Positions 5,912 to 11,995 of a stretch of 11,995 nt of DNA are shown piece after piece. The DNA lies in assembly GCA_025359585.1 (NCBI GenBank), contig JANYFX010000024.1:1-11995 (forward strand), read 5' to 3'. The notes under the pieces are model-generated. The model saw only the letters and a program-made list of their open reading frames with translations. It did not search any database and was not told the origin of the DNA. The first letter of the stretch is position 1; every line of letters starts with the position of its first letter. The translations under genes were made by a program, and so were the position numbers. Source of the DNA: Rhizobacter sp. Lineage in GTDB: Bacteria; Pseudomonadota; Gammaproteobacteria; Burkholderiales; Burkholderiaceae_C.

Positions 5912-7993
5912 GTGGACCTGTTCGATACAGCACCGTCGTCGCGCTGGCCGGCCTGGCTCGGCGCCGCGTTCGGCTCGCTGAAGCTGCGCATCACGCTCGG
6001 CGCCATCGCCGGCCTGGTACTGGGCGTGGGCTTGTCGACCGCAGGGCTGGTGCGCCAGGCCGAACGCGACACACTTTCGGCGCAGCGCTACCGCGAGATG
6101 AGCGAGGCGGTGCGCACCGCCAGCGTGCTGTCCCAGCACGTCGTCGACCTGCAACGCGCTCTGGTCGCCACGGCAGCGCGGCTCGACCCCGCGACGCTGG
6201 CAGACCGCGATCGGCTCGCCGCGTTCATGGAGTCGCAGCCGGTGCTGCGCGGCCTGTTCGCGAACCTTTTCGCTGCCACGACAGACGGGCGCATGCAGGT
6301 GTATGCCGACCCGAGCGGCGTGCGCCACCCCGAGGTGAACCTGGCCGATCGCGCGTACTTTCAGCGCACGATTTCCGAGCAGCGCGCGATCGTGTCGGAG
6401 CCGGTGCCGGGCCGGGTGCTGAGCGAACCGGTGATCGTGTTCACCGCGCCGCTGCGGGCCGAAGGCCAGGTCCACGGTGTATTCGGCGCGGCGCTGCGGC
6501 TGGCCAGCCGCGACCTGCTGGCCGACCTGACCGATGGGGTCGACTCCGAAGGCGGCGCCGTGACCATCGTGACCGACACACAGGGCCGCATCCTGGCGCA
6601 CCCGGCACGGGCCAGGCTGCTGCAATCGCTGGCCAGCGAAGAGCGGCTGTCGCAGGCGTTTGCCCACTGGTTGGACACCGGCAGCGCGGCGGAGCCTTCT
6701 GGCATCAACCTGCCACAAGCCGACGAACTGGTCAGCGCCGCCGGTGTGGCCGGCACCGACTGGGTGGTGTGGCGCGCCGTGCCGCAAGCCGAGCTGCTGG
6801 CACCGCTGCGCGCCGCGCGGCGCCAGGCGCTGCTGTGGGCCGCCGGCCTGATCGTGATCGTTTCCCTGTCGACACTGCTGCTGCTCTGGTGGCTGCTGCG
6901 GCCGCTGACACAACTCGAACACCGCGCCCAGCACCTGTTCGACGGTTCGCAAGACGCCCACGCCGGCTGGCCCGACGTGGGCGGCGAGCTCGGACGCCTG
7001 GCGCGTGTGCTGCGCCATGTGGGCGCAGAGCGCGCGCAGCTCGAAGCCTTCAACACCGGTCTGCTGCAAAAGCTCGGCTCGGTGATGGGCGCCGCGCCGG
7101 TGGGCATCTGCTTCACGCGGGCGCAGCGCTTCGAACTCGTCAGCGCCGAGTTCTGCCGCCTGTTCGGGCGCGCCGAACATGAGATCGTGGGCCAGCCGAC
7201 GCGGCTCATCTACGCGTCGAATGCCGACTTCGAAGCGGTCGGGCCGCAGGTCAGCCAGGCCTTCGCGGCAGGCGAGCCTTACGTTGGCGAGTGGGAAATG
7301 CTGCGCGCCGACGGCACGCGTTTCTGGGCCTGCCTGCGCGGCTCACCGGTCGACAAGGTCGAGCGCGGCGCCGGCACGATCTGGACCATCAACGACATCG
7401 GCGACGACATCAAAGAGCGCGAGCGGCTCGAGTGGTCGGCCACGCACGACGTGCTCACCGGCCTGGCCAACCGCAAGGTGCTCGACCACCGGCTGCAGGC
7501 CGTGTTCGAAGCCATGCCACGCTCGGTGCCGGCCGCGATCGTGATGATCGACCTCGACCACTTCAAGCCCATCAACGACAGCGCCGGCCACGCCGCCGGC
7601 GACGCCGTGCTCAAGGCCGTGGCGGCGGCCATCGCGTCACAGGTGCGCGCCAGCGACCTCGTGGTGCGCATGGGCGGCGACGAATTCGCCTTGCTGCTCG
7701 AACGCTGCACGCCCGAGGTGGCAATGCGCATCGCCGAGAACGTGCGCGCCGCCGTGGCGGCCATGGCCTTGCCGTGGCAGGAGCGCACGCTGCGCGTGGG
7801 TGCCAGCGTGGGCGTGGCCGCGCTCGTGGCCGAAACGCGCGACGCCGCGTCGTGGCTGGTCGATGCCGATGCCGCGTGTTACGACGCCAAGGCGAACGGG
7901 CGCAACACGGTGCGTGCTGCGGTGCGCCCGATGCTGCGCGGCAGCGCCATGGGAAACGAGGCCGACGAAATGGACACCGACACGCAGGACTAA
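5912..7993 (+). CDS. Membrane sensor diguanylate cyclase (dCache-HAMP-PAS-GGDEF)
   Basis: This predicted inner-membrane enzyme makes c-di-GMP from two GTP in response to a periplasmic signal. The 693-aa order is: TM1 ~25-46; periplasmic dCache-type sensor ~50-300 (for example 'NLADRAYFQRTI' and 'VFTAPLRAEGQVHGVFGAAL'); TM2 ~306-328; HAMP-like linker ~329-380; PAS ~385-500, ending 'TIWTINDIGDDIKERERLEW'; GGDEF ~505-670. The active site is intact: 'DLDHFKPINDSAGH' and GGDEF at 588-592. An inhibitory I-site R579-x-x-D582 lies five residues before GGDEF, so product inhibition is expected. No EAL domain is present. I chose GTG 5912, just before TM1. No good Shine-Dalgarno is seen; the frame stays open upstream to 5636, but that would overlap the SET gene. 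A weak 5-bp hairpin lies at 5764-5780. The stop overlaps the LysR stop by four bases. Confidence 0.92.
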   Translation: MDLFDTAPSSRWPAWLGAAFGSLKLRITLGAIAGLVLGVGLSTAGLVRQAERDTLSAQRYREMSEAVRTASVLSQHVVDLQRALVATAARLDPATLADRDRLAAFMESQPVLRGLFANLFAATTDGRMQVYADPSGVRHPEVNLADRAYFQRTISEQRAIVSEPVPGRVLSEPVIVFTAPLRAEGQVHGVFGAALRLASRDLLADLTDGVDSEGGAVTIVTDTQGRILAHPARARLLQSLASEERLSQAFAHWLDTGSAAEPSGINLPQADELVSAAGVAGTDWVVWRAVPQAELLAPLRAARRQALLWAAGLIVIVSLSTLLLLWWLLRPLTQLEHRAQHLFDGSQDAHAGWPDVGGELGRLARVLRHVGAERAQLEAFNTGLLQKLGSVMGAAPVGICFTRAQRFELVSAEFCRLFGRAEHEIVGQPTRLIYASNADFEAVGPQVSQAFAAGEPYVGEWEMLRADGTRFWACLRGSPVDKVERGAGTIWTINDIGDDIKERERLEWSATHDVLTGLANRKVLDHRLQAVFEAMPRSVPAAIVMIDLDHFKPINDSAGHAAGDAVLKAVAAAIASQVRASDLVVRMGGDEFALLLERCTPEVAMRIAENVRAAVAAMALPWQERTLRVGASVGVAALVAETRDAASWLVDADAACYDAKANGRNTVRAAVRPMLRGSAMGNEADEMDTDTQD

Positions 7994-8901
7994 TCCGCCC
8001 GGTCCCACGGCGGCACGCCCTGAAAGGCCTGCGCCAGAAAATCGATCATCACCCGCACCTTCGCGCTCACGTGGCGCCGGCTCGGGTAGACCGCGAGCAC
8101 GTCGATGTCGGGCATGCGGTAGCCGGGCAGCAAGGGCACGAGGCGTCCGACGCGCAGGTCGGGGCCGATCAGAAAGCTCGGCTGCCAGATCACACCGCGC
8201 CCCGCGAGCGCCGCCGCACGCGCGGTGTCGCCGTTGTTGGTGTGCATCACGCACGCCACCTTCACCGCATGGTCGGCGCCTTGCGCATCGGCGAAGTGCC
8301 ACTCGTCGGCGGTGGCCGCGTAGGTGTAGCCGATGCAAGCGTGCCCGGCCAGATCGGCCGGCGTTTTCGGCTTGCCGTGTTTGCGCAGATAGGCCGGCGA
8401 CGCGCAGACGATGTTGCGCGAGGCCGCGAGCTTGCGCGCCGCGTGCGCGGTGGAGCCGCTGCGCGAAATGCGGATCGCCAGGTCGTAGCCTTCTTCGACG
8501 ATGCCGACGACGCGGTCGATCAGCGCCACGTCGAGCTCGACCTCGGGGTGGCGCTGCATGAACTTCGGCCACAGCGGCGCCAGGTGCAGCACGCCGAAGC
8601 TGAGCGGCGCGTTGATGCGCAGGCGCCCGCGCGGCTGCATCGAGGCCGATGCGGTGATGGCCTCGGCCTCGGCCACGTCTTCGAGGATGCTCTTGCCACG
8701 CTCGAACAGCGCCTCGCCACTTTCCGTCAGCGACAGCTTGCGCGAGCTGCGGTTGAGCAGCCGTGTGCCGAGGTGCGCTTCGAGGTCGGTGATGTAGCGG
8801 CTGACGTTGGCGGGCGAGGTGTCGAGCGCCAGCGCGGCACGCGCGAAACCGCCCCTTGACGCAACCGCCACGAAAACCTCGATCGCACGCAGACGGTCCA
8901 T
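7990..8901 (-). CDS. LysR-family transcriptional regulator
   Basis: The 303-aa product has the standard LysR length. Residues ~1-60 form the winged helix-turn-helix ('AIEVFVAVASRGGFARAALALDTSPANVSRYITDLEAHLG' spans the recognition region, followed by 'RLLNRSSRKLSLTESGEALF'). Residues ~88-295 are the periplasmic-binding-protein-like effector domain, starting 'RGRLRINAPLSFGVLHLAPL', typical of the CrgA/DsdC-like group. It should bind DNA as a tetramer and respond to a small metabolite that cannot be named from sequence. The ATG at 8901 has AAGGAG seven bases upstream. It is divergent from an SDR oxidoreductase, the usual sign that it controls that gene and itself. Its stop overlaps the convergent GGDEF gene stop by four bases. 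Confidence 0.92.
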   Translation of the reverse strand: MDRLRAIEVFVAVASRGGFARAALALDTSPANVSRYITDLEAHLGTRLLNRSSRKLSLTESGEALFERGKSILEDVAEAEAITASASMQPRGRLRINAPLSFGVLHLAPLWPKFMQRHPEVELDVALIDRVVGIVEEGYDLAIRISRSGSTAHAARKLAASRNIVCASPAYLRKHGKPKTPADLAGHACIGYTYAATADEWHFADAQGADHAVKVACVMHTNNGDTARAAALAGRGVIWQPSFLIGPDLRVGRLVPLLPGYRMPDIDVLAVYPSRRHVSAKVRVMIDFLAQAFQGVPPWDRAD

Positions 8902-8944
8902 GGCGGGCTCCTTGAATCACAAAAGCTGAACCGATTGTGCAGTC

Positions 8945-8965
8945 TTGCTGCCTTGTTGCCAGCAA
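8945..8965. promoter_or_regulatory. Candidate LysR-type operator (T-N11-A box)
   Basis: The 21-base site TTGCTG-N9-CAGCAA is a perfect 6-bp inverted repeat and contains the T-N11-A core (T8949, A8961) that LysR-type regulators bind. It lies in the 135-base gap between the divergent lysR and SDR genes, 44 bases from the lysR start and 72 from the SDR start, where a shared recognition site is expected. Confidence 0.5.
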
Positions 8966-8981
8966 AGCTGACTCTTAGAGT
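8953..8981 (+). promoter_or_regulatory. Candidate SDR promoter with overlapping 11-base palindrome
   Basis: TTGTTG (8953-8958) and TAGAGT (8976-8981) are separated by 17 bases and would act as weak -35 and -10 boxes for the SDR gene. The -35 overlaps the LysR-type box. The palindrome ACTCTTAGAGT (8971-8981) covers the -10 and could be a second regulator contact site. Both hexamers match the consensus only partly. Confidence 0.3.
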
Positions 8982-9036
8982 TCAACCCATCGGCAACACG
9001 CCGACGAAACCACCAACAACCCCCTGGAGAAACAGC

Positions 9037-9774
9037 ATGAAAAGACTCACCGGCAAGCGCACCCTGATCACCGGCGGCACCAGCGGCATCGGCCTGGAAA
9101 CGGCGCGCCAGTTTCTGGCCGAAGGTGCACGCGTGGCCGTGACCGGCACCAACCCCGAAACCCTGGCCGCCGCCCGTATCGCGCTCGGCCCCGACGCGCT
9201 GATCCTGCGTGCCGATGCGGGCAGCGTGGCCGGGCAACAGGCCCTCGCGCAGACGCTGAAGGAAAACTTCGGCCAGCTCGACGCCGTGTTCATCAACGCC
9301 GGCGTGGCCGAATTCCGCCCGCTGGCCGACTGGGACGAAGCCGCGTTCGACCGCAGCATCGCCGTCAACCTGAAAGGCCCGTTCTTCCTGATGCAGGCGC
9401 TGCTGCCGCTGCTGGCGAACCCGGCTTCGGTGGTGCTGAACACGTCGATCAATGCCCACATCGGCATGCCGACCTCGAGCCTCTACGCGGCCACCAAGGG
9501 CGGGCTGCTGACGCTGGCGCGCACGCTCTCGGGCGAGCTGATCGGGCGCGGCATTCGTGTCAACGCGATCAGCCCGGGGCCGGTGGCGACCCCGTTGCAC
9601 GGCAAGCTCGGCATGGGGCCGGACGAGCTCAAGGGCCTGATCGCGCAGATCCCGGCGGGGCGGCGCGGCGAACCGAGCGAGATCGCGAAGGCCGTGGTGT
9701 TTCTTGCCTCCGACGAATCGGCGTTCACGGTCGGCAGCGAGCTGGTCATCGACGGCGGCATGAGCACGCTGTGA
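9037..9774 (+). CDS. SDR-family NAD(P)-dependent oxidoreductase
   Basis: This is a 245-aa classical short-chain dehydrogenase/reductase, the usual ~250 aa. The Rossmann motif is TGGTSGIG at 12-19, the N-A-G motif is at 87-89, and the catalytic tetrad is N111, S137, Y150 and K154 (Y-x3-K in 'SLYAATKGG'). 'AISPGPVATPL' (177-187) and the C-terminal 'SELVIDGGMSTL' are also standard. The segment 'TNPETLAAA' after strand beta-2 carries no obvious acidic residue at the NAD-selecting position, which leans towards NADP, but this is weak. The substrate cannot be told. ATG 9037 is chosen over an upstream TTG at 8935 because GGAGA lies six bases before it and the Rossmann fold begins at once. It is divergent from, and probably controlled by, the LysR gene. 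Confidence 0.93.
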   Translation: MKRLTGKRTLITGGTSGIGLETARQFLAEGARVAVTGTNPETLAAARIALGPDALILRADAGSVAGQQALAQTLKENFGQLDAVFINAGVAEFRPLADWDEAAFDRSIAVNLKGPFFLMQALLPLLANPASVVLNTSINAHIGMPTSSLYAATKGGLLTLARTLSGELIGRGIRVNAISPGPVATPLHGKLGMGPDELKGLIAQIPAGRRGEPSEIAKAVVFLASDESAFTVGSELVIDGGMSTL

Positions 9775-9775
9775 C

Positions 9776-9810
9776 GCGTGGCGGGCCGCTCGCCAGGCGG
9801 CCCGTCGTGT
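9776..9810 (+). terminator. Hairpin between convergent SDR and methyltransferase genes
   Basis: A perfect 8-bp GC stem, CGGGCCGC/GCGGCCCG (9782-9789 with 9797-9804), closes a 7-base loop directly after the SDR stop. On the plus strand it extends to about 14 bp through G-C and G-U pairs down to 9776/9810; on the minus strand those G-U pairs become mismatches. The structure should therefore act mainly on the SDR message. There is no clear T-run. Confidence 0.5.
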
Positions 9811-9813
9811 TCG

Positions 9814-10545
9814 TCAGCCCGGCGGCTTGCGAAAGACGACCACGTGCTGCCACGGCAAACCGGTCGCCGTGCGCTCCCAGTTCAAGGCCAGCACACCGGC
9901 CTCGCGCCGCACCTGCGCTTCGCTCATCTTGTGCAACGCCTTGATCGGCACGCGCGGGTCTTCGGCGCGGTACTCGACGAACACGACCCGACCGCCGGGC
10001 TTGAGCGCACGCACGATGCTGGCCAGCACCTCGCGCGGGAATTCGAGCTCGTGGTACACGTCGACCATGATCGCGAGATCGACGCTCGACGCTGGCAAGC
10101 GCACGTCGTCCAACGCTCCGAGCACCGGCTTGACCTGCGCCAGAGCAGCCTTCGCCGCCAGCGACTGCAGCATGCGGATCATCTCGGGTTGCACGTCGAC
10201 CGCGTAGACCACGCCCGCGGGCCCGACCAGCGCGGCCATGCGGCGCGCAATGTAGCCGGTGCCCGCACCGATGTCGGCCACCACCATGCCGGGTTTCAGC
10301 GCGAGTTCGGGCAGCAACAGGTCGGTGCGCTCCTCGCGTTCGCGTTCTTCACGCTCGAGCCAGGCCGCGCCCTGCCAACCCATCACCTGCGCGATCTCGC
10401 GGCCCATGTAGCGCTTGCCGATGCCGTCGGCGCTCGGCGGCTTCTGTTCGTAGGCGGGCGGCGCTTCGGCCGATGATGCGGGCACGGCACAGGCCAGCAT
10501 CAGCAGCACAGCCCACAGGGAATGCCCGATCCGCGCGCGCTTCAT
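9814..10545 (-). CDS. SAM-dependent methyltransferase with N-terminal signal peptide
   Basis: The 243-aa product has a class I Rossmann methyltransferase fold: motif I 'VVADIGAGTGYIARRMA' (88-104), an acidic end of beta-2 at 'VVYAVDVQPEMI' (112-123), 'LGALDDVRLPASSVDLAIMVD' (142-162) and 'RALKPGGRVVFVEYR' (179-193). Upstream is a typical export signal: basic MKRARIGHSL, hydrophobic 'WAVLLMLACAVP' and a likely cleavage site after ASSA (residue 26). C19 could alternatively make it a lipoprotein, though 'MLAC' is a poor lipobox. The mature N-terminus contains 'GREIAQVMGWQGAAWLEREEREREERTDLLL', a conserved-looking helix before motif I. Export of a SAM enzyme is odd because SAM is cytosolic. The ATG lies one base after the stop of the PEP-mutase-like gene (TGA-a-ATG), so translation is probably coupled. 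The substrate is unknown. Confidence 0.85.
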   Translation of the reverse strand: MKRARIGHSLWAVLLMLACAVPASSAEAPPAYEQKPPSADGIGKRYMGREIAQVMGWQGAAWLEREEREREERTDLLLPELALKPGMVVADIGAGTGYIARRMAALVGPAGVVYAVDVQPEMIRMLQSLAAKAALAQVKPVLGALDDVRLPASSVDLAIMVDVYHELEFPREVLASIVRALKPGGRVVFVEYRAEDPRVPIKALHKMSEAQVRREAGVLALNWERTATGLPWQHVVVFRKPPG

Positions 10546-10546
10546 T

Positions 10547-11359
10547 TCAGAGCCGATCGAGATAGGTGAACGTGCCGGAACGTTTCACTTCGGTCGCAGC
10601 CTCGGTCAGCCCCGCCATCGCGGCTCGGTAGAGCGACGTGGCCAGGCTGACCCGGCGCACGCCCGCCGCCTGCAATTCGGCCACGCTGAACGATTTGCCC
10701 TTGATGCTGACCATGAAGCTGAACGGCTTCGACAGCGACGCGCACACCGTGCGCACCGCCGCCAGATCGGGCAGGCCGGGCGCGAACAGCACGTCGGCAC
10801 CGGCTTTCTCGAAGGCCTGCAGGCGCCGGATCGTGTCGTCGAGGTCGAGGTGGCCGCGCAAGTAGTTTTCCGACCGCGCCGTCAGCGTGAACGGGAACGC
10901 GTGCGTGCGTGCCGCTTCGGCTGCGGCCGCCACACGCTCGACCGCGTGGTTGAAGTCGTAGAGCGGCTTGGCCGCATCGCCACTCGCGTCTTCGATCGAA
11001 CCGCCGACGAGGCCCACCTCACCGGCAAGGCGGATCGTCAGCGCTGCATCGGCTGGCGTGTGGCCGAAGCCGTTTTCCAGATCGGCCGCCACCGGCAGAT
11101 CGGTCGCCGCCGCGATGGCGCGGCCGTGCGCCAGCGCTTCGTCGCGCGTGATCTGGCCGTCGCGCCGGCCGAGCGCCATCGCGCATGCGGCGCTCGAGGT
11201 GGCGAGCGCTTCGAAGCCGAGTTTGGCCAGGATCAGCGCCGAGCCGGCGTCCCACGGGTTGGGCATCACGAACAGCGCCGGGCCGCGGTGAAGCGCTGCG
11301 AAGCGCTCGGCCTTCTGGGCCTGGGTCGATGGCGGTGCGGATGGTGAAGTGCTGGTCAT
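10547..11359 (-). CDS. Isocitrate lyase / PEP mutase superfamily protein
   Basis: The 270-aa product is a TIM-barrel protein of the ICL/PEP-mutase superfamily, whose members make or break C-C or C-P bonds of 2-oxo or 2-hydroxy acids (oxaloacetate hydrolase, 2-methylisocitrate lyase, PEP mutase and similar). Visible motifs are 'FVMPNPWDAGSALILAKLGFEALATSS' (30-56), metal-ligand 'AADLENGFG' with D93 and E95, 'GSIEDASG' with E123 and D124, and R162 in 'LTARSENYL'. The K-K-C-G-H motif of true isocitrate lyases is absent, so that reaction is unlikely. The exact substrate cannot be named. The ATG at 11359 has a strong AGGAGG six bases upstream. It forms an operon with the methyltransferase downstream, one base apart, and diverges from the exonuclease gene. 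Confidence 0.88.
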   Translation of the reverse strand: MTSTSPSAPPSTQAQKAERFAALHRGPALFVMPNPWDAGSALILAKLGFEALATSSAACAMALGRRDGQITRDEALAHGRAIAAATDLPVAADLENGFGHTPADAALTIRLAGEVGLVGGSIEDASGDAAKPLYDFNHAVERVAAAAEAARTHAFPFTLTARSENYLRGHLDLDDTIRRLQAFEKAGADVLFAPGLPDLAAVRTVCASLSKPFSFMVSIKGKSFSVAELQAAGVRRVSLATSLYRAAMAGLTEAATEVKRSGTFTYLDRL

Positions 11360-11360
11360 G

Positions 11361-11371
11361 AGGAGCCTCCT
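11361..11371. promoter_or_regulatory. Palindromic Shine-Dalgarno between divergent starts
   Basis: AGGAGCCTCCT reads as AGGAGG on the minus strand, six bases before the ATG at 11359, and as AGGAG on the plus strand, six bases before a GTG at 11372 that is in frame with the exonuclease. It decides the start of the minus-strand gene. Whether the plus-strand copy is used is open. Confidence 0.55.
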
Positions 11372-11413
11372 GTGCAACCGATTCTGACGCGTCGGCCAGA
11401 ATGCGCTCACCTC

Positions 11414-11920
11414 ATGGAAACCATTGCCGTCATCGACTTCGAAACCACCGGCATCTCGCCAGGCCAGGGCGCGCGGGCGACCGAGATCGCGGCCGTGCTG
11501 GTGCAAGGCGGGCAGATCGTCGGGCGTTTTCAAAGCCTGATGAACAGCGGCGCGTGGGTGCCGCCCTTCATCGAACAACTCACCGGCATCACCAACCGCA
11601 TGCTGCAGACCGCGCCACCGGCGCGCGCGGTTATGCACGAGGTGGCGCGTTTCACCAAAGGCTGCCCGCTGGTCGCGCACAACGCGGCCTTCGACCGCGG
11701 CTTCTGGCAGGCCGAACTGGAGCGGGCCGAGTGCGAGCCCGATGCGGCGCACGTGTTCGCGTGCACAGTGCTGCTGTCGCGCCGGCTCTACCCGCACGCC
11801 GACAACCACCGTCTGGGCACGCTCGCCAAGCTCCACGCGCTGCCGAGCGCGGGGCGCGCGCACCGGGCGCTGGCAGATGCGGAAGTGACGGCACATCTGT
11901 TGGCGCCGACCGCGAATTGA
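11414..11920 (+). CDS. 3'-5' exonuclease, DnaQ-like DEDDh family (C-terminus possibly truncated)
   Basis: The 168-aa product is a DEDDh exonuclease related to the proofreading epsilon subunit of DNA polymerase III. All five catalytic residues are present: D8 and E10 in 'VIDFETTG' (ExoI), D94 in 'VAHNAAFDRGFW' (ExoII), and H150 and D155 in 'HRALADAEVT' (ExoIII). It should degrade single-stranded DNA or RNA ends with two divalent metal ions; the pathway is unknown. ATG 11414 fits the family because ExoI normally lies within ~10 residues of the start, but it has no Shine-Dalgarno. GTG 11372, adding 14 residues, has one. After ExoIII only 'AHLLAPTAN' remains, which is short for relatives that usually continue; this coincides with a possible insertion-sequence boundary at about 11898. 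The nuclease core itself is complete. Confidence 0.88.
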   Translation: METIAVIDFETTGISPGQGARATEIAAVLVQGGQIVGRFQSLMNSGAWVPPFIEQLTGITNRMLQTAPPARAVMHEVARFTKGCPLVAHNAAFDRGFWQAELERAECEPDAAHVFACTVLLSRRLYPHADNHRLGTLAKLHALPSAGRAHRALADAEVTAHLLAPTAN

Positions 11921-11995
11921 CCCACTTATGACGGTTGTGCCGATCTCAAAGTGACCCGGGTGTTCAGCCTACCCTGCTGTTTTTTTGAGCAGCGG
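11898..11995. mobile_element. Possible end of an IS21-family insertion sequence (runs off the window)
   Basis: The last ~75 bases lose the very high GC of the window and hold no gene. They contain repeated (T/G)TGACCC words at 11917-11923 and 11951-11957, and an AT-rich inverted repeat CTGCT-N9-AGCAG (11974-11992) whose loop is mostly T. Terminal TG, repeated TTGACCC-type words and a promoter-like stretch before istA are what I associate with IS21-family ends. This comes from memory of the family; no transposase is visible. Confidence 0.3.

Noticed and set aside
5876..7180. 434-codon open frame on the minus strand opposite the diguanylate cyclase.
   Set aside because: It has low-complexity Gln/Arg/Ala/His content and no motifs, while the plus strand encodes a complete multi-domain protein.
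7291..8859. 522-codon plus-strand frame running from inside the GGDEF domain across the LysR gene.
   Set aside because: It is out of frame with GGDEF and antisense to LysR, and is arginine-rich without any domain.
11359..11896. N-terminal extension of the PEP-mutase-like gene across the exonuclease, giving 449 aa.
   Set aside because: The ATG at 11359 has a strong Shine-Dalgarno and the family fold starts soon after it. The extension is antisense to an intact exonuclease.
11974..11992. CTGCT-N9-AGCAG repeat as an intrinsic terminator for the exonuclease gene.
   Set aside because: The T-run is inside the loop rather than after the stem, and the stem is only 5 bp, so it does not fit a terminator.

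Overview
The window is uniformly GC-rich and gene-dense, with short intergenic gaps and many overlapping or near-overlapping gene ends. The gene set points to a beta-proteobacterium, probably Burkholderiales of the Rubrivivax/Leptothrix/Methylibium kind. It includes a heptosyltransferase for LPS (so Gram-negative), purU, the ilvE / CHCC zinc-finger / waaF cluster and a SigK/RskA-like pair. This placement is inferred from protein content only. No tRNA, rRNA or CRISPR array was seen, and no gene-free stretch exceeds 300 bases.

Layout. Positions 1-1061 (minus) hold purU followed by the start of an NTF2/SnoaL-like gene that runs off the left edge. Positions 1176-2517 (plus) hold an ECF sigma factor and its membrane anti-sigma partner. 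Positions 2519-4671 (minus) hold ilvE, a small CHCC zinc-finger gene and waaF as a compact operon; its leader carries a hairpin whose loop is complementary to the ilvE ribosome binding site. Positions 4764-5102 (minus) hold an unrecognised 112-aa gene, divergent from a SET-domain methyltransferase (5257-5751, plus). After that comes a membrane sensor diguanylate cyclase (5912-7993, plus). A LysR regulator (7990-8901, minus) and an SDR oxidoreductase (9037-9774, plus) form a classic divergent pair with a LysR-type box between them. Positions 9814-11359 (minus) hold a PEP-mutase/isocitrate-lyase-like gene coupled to a methyltransferase with a signal peptide. Positions 11414-11920 (plus) hold a DEDDh exonuclease. 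The last ~100 bases look unlike the rest and may be the end of an insertion sequence that clipped the exonuclease gene.

How the genes work together. Most units are independent: one-carbon/purine metabolism (purU), envelope stress signalling (sigma/anti-sigma), branched-chain amino acid and LPS synthesis (ilvE to waaF), c-di-GMP signalling, and a LysR-controlled oxidoreductase. No undescribed multi-gene system is evident. The best leads are local: a cysteine pair in the sigma factor spaced as in mycobacterial SigK, a possible RNA switch ahead of ilvE, a palindromic Shine-Dalgarno between two divergent start codons, an apparently exported SAM methyltransferase, the unknown 112-aa gene beside the SET gene, and the possible insertion-sequence boundary.
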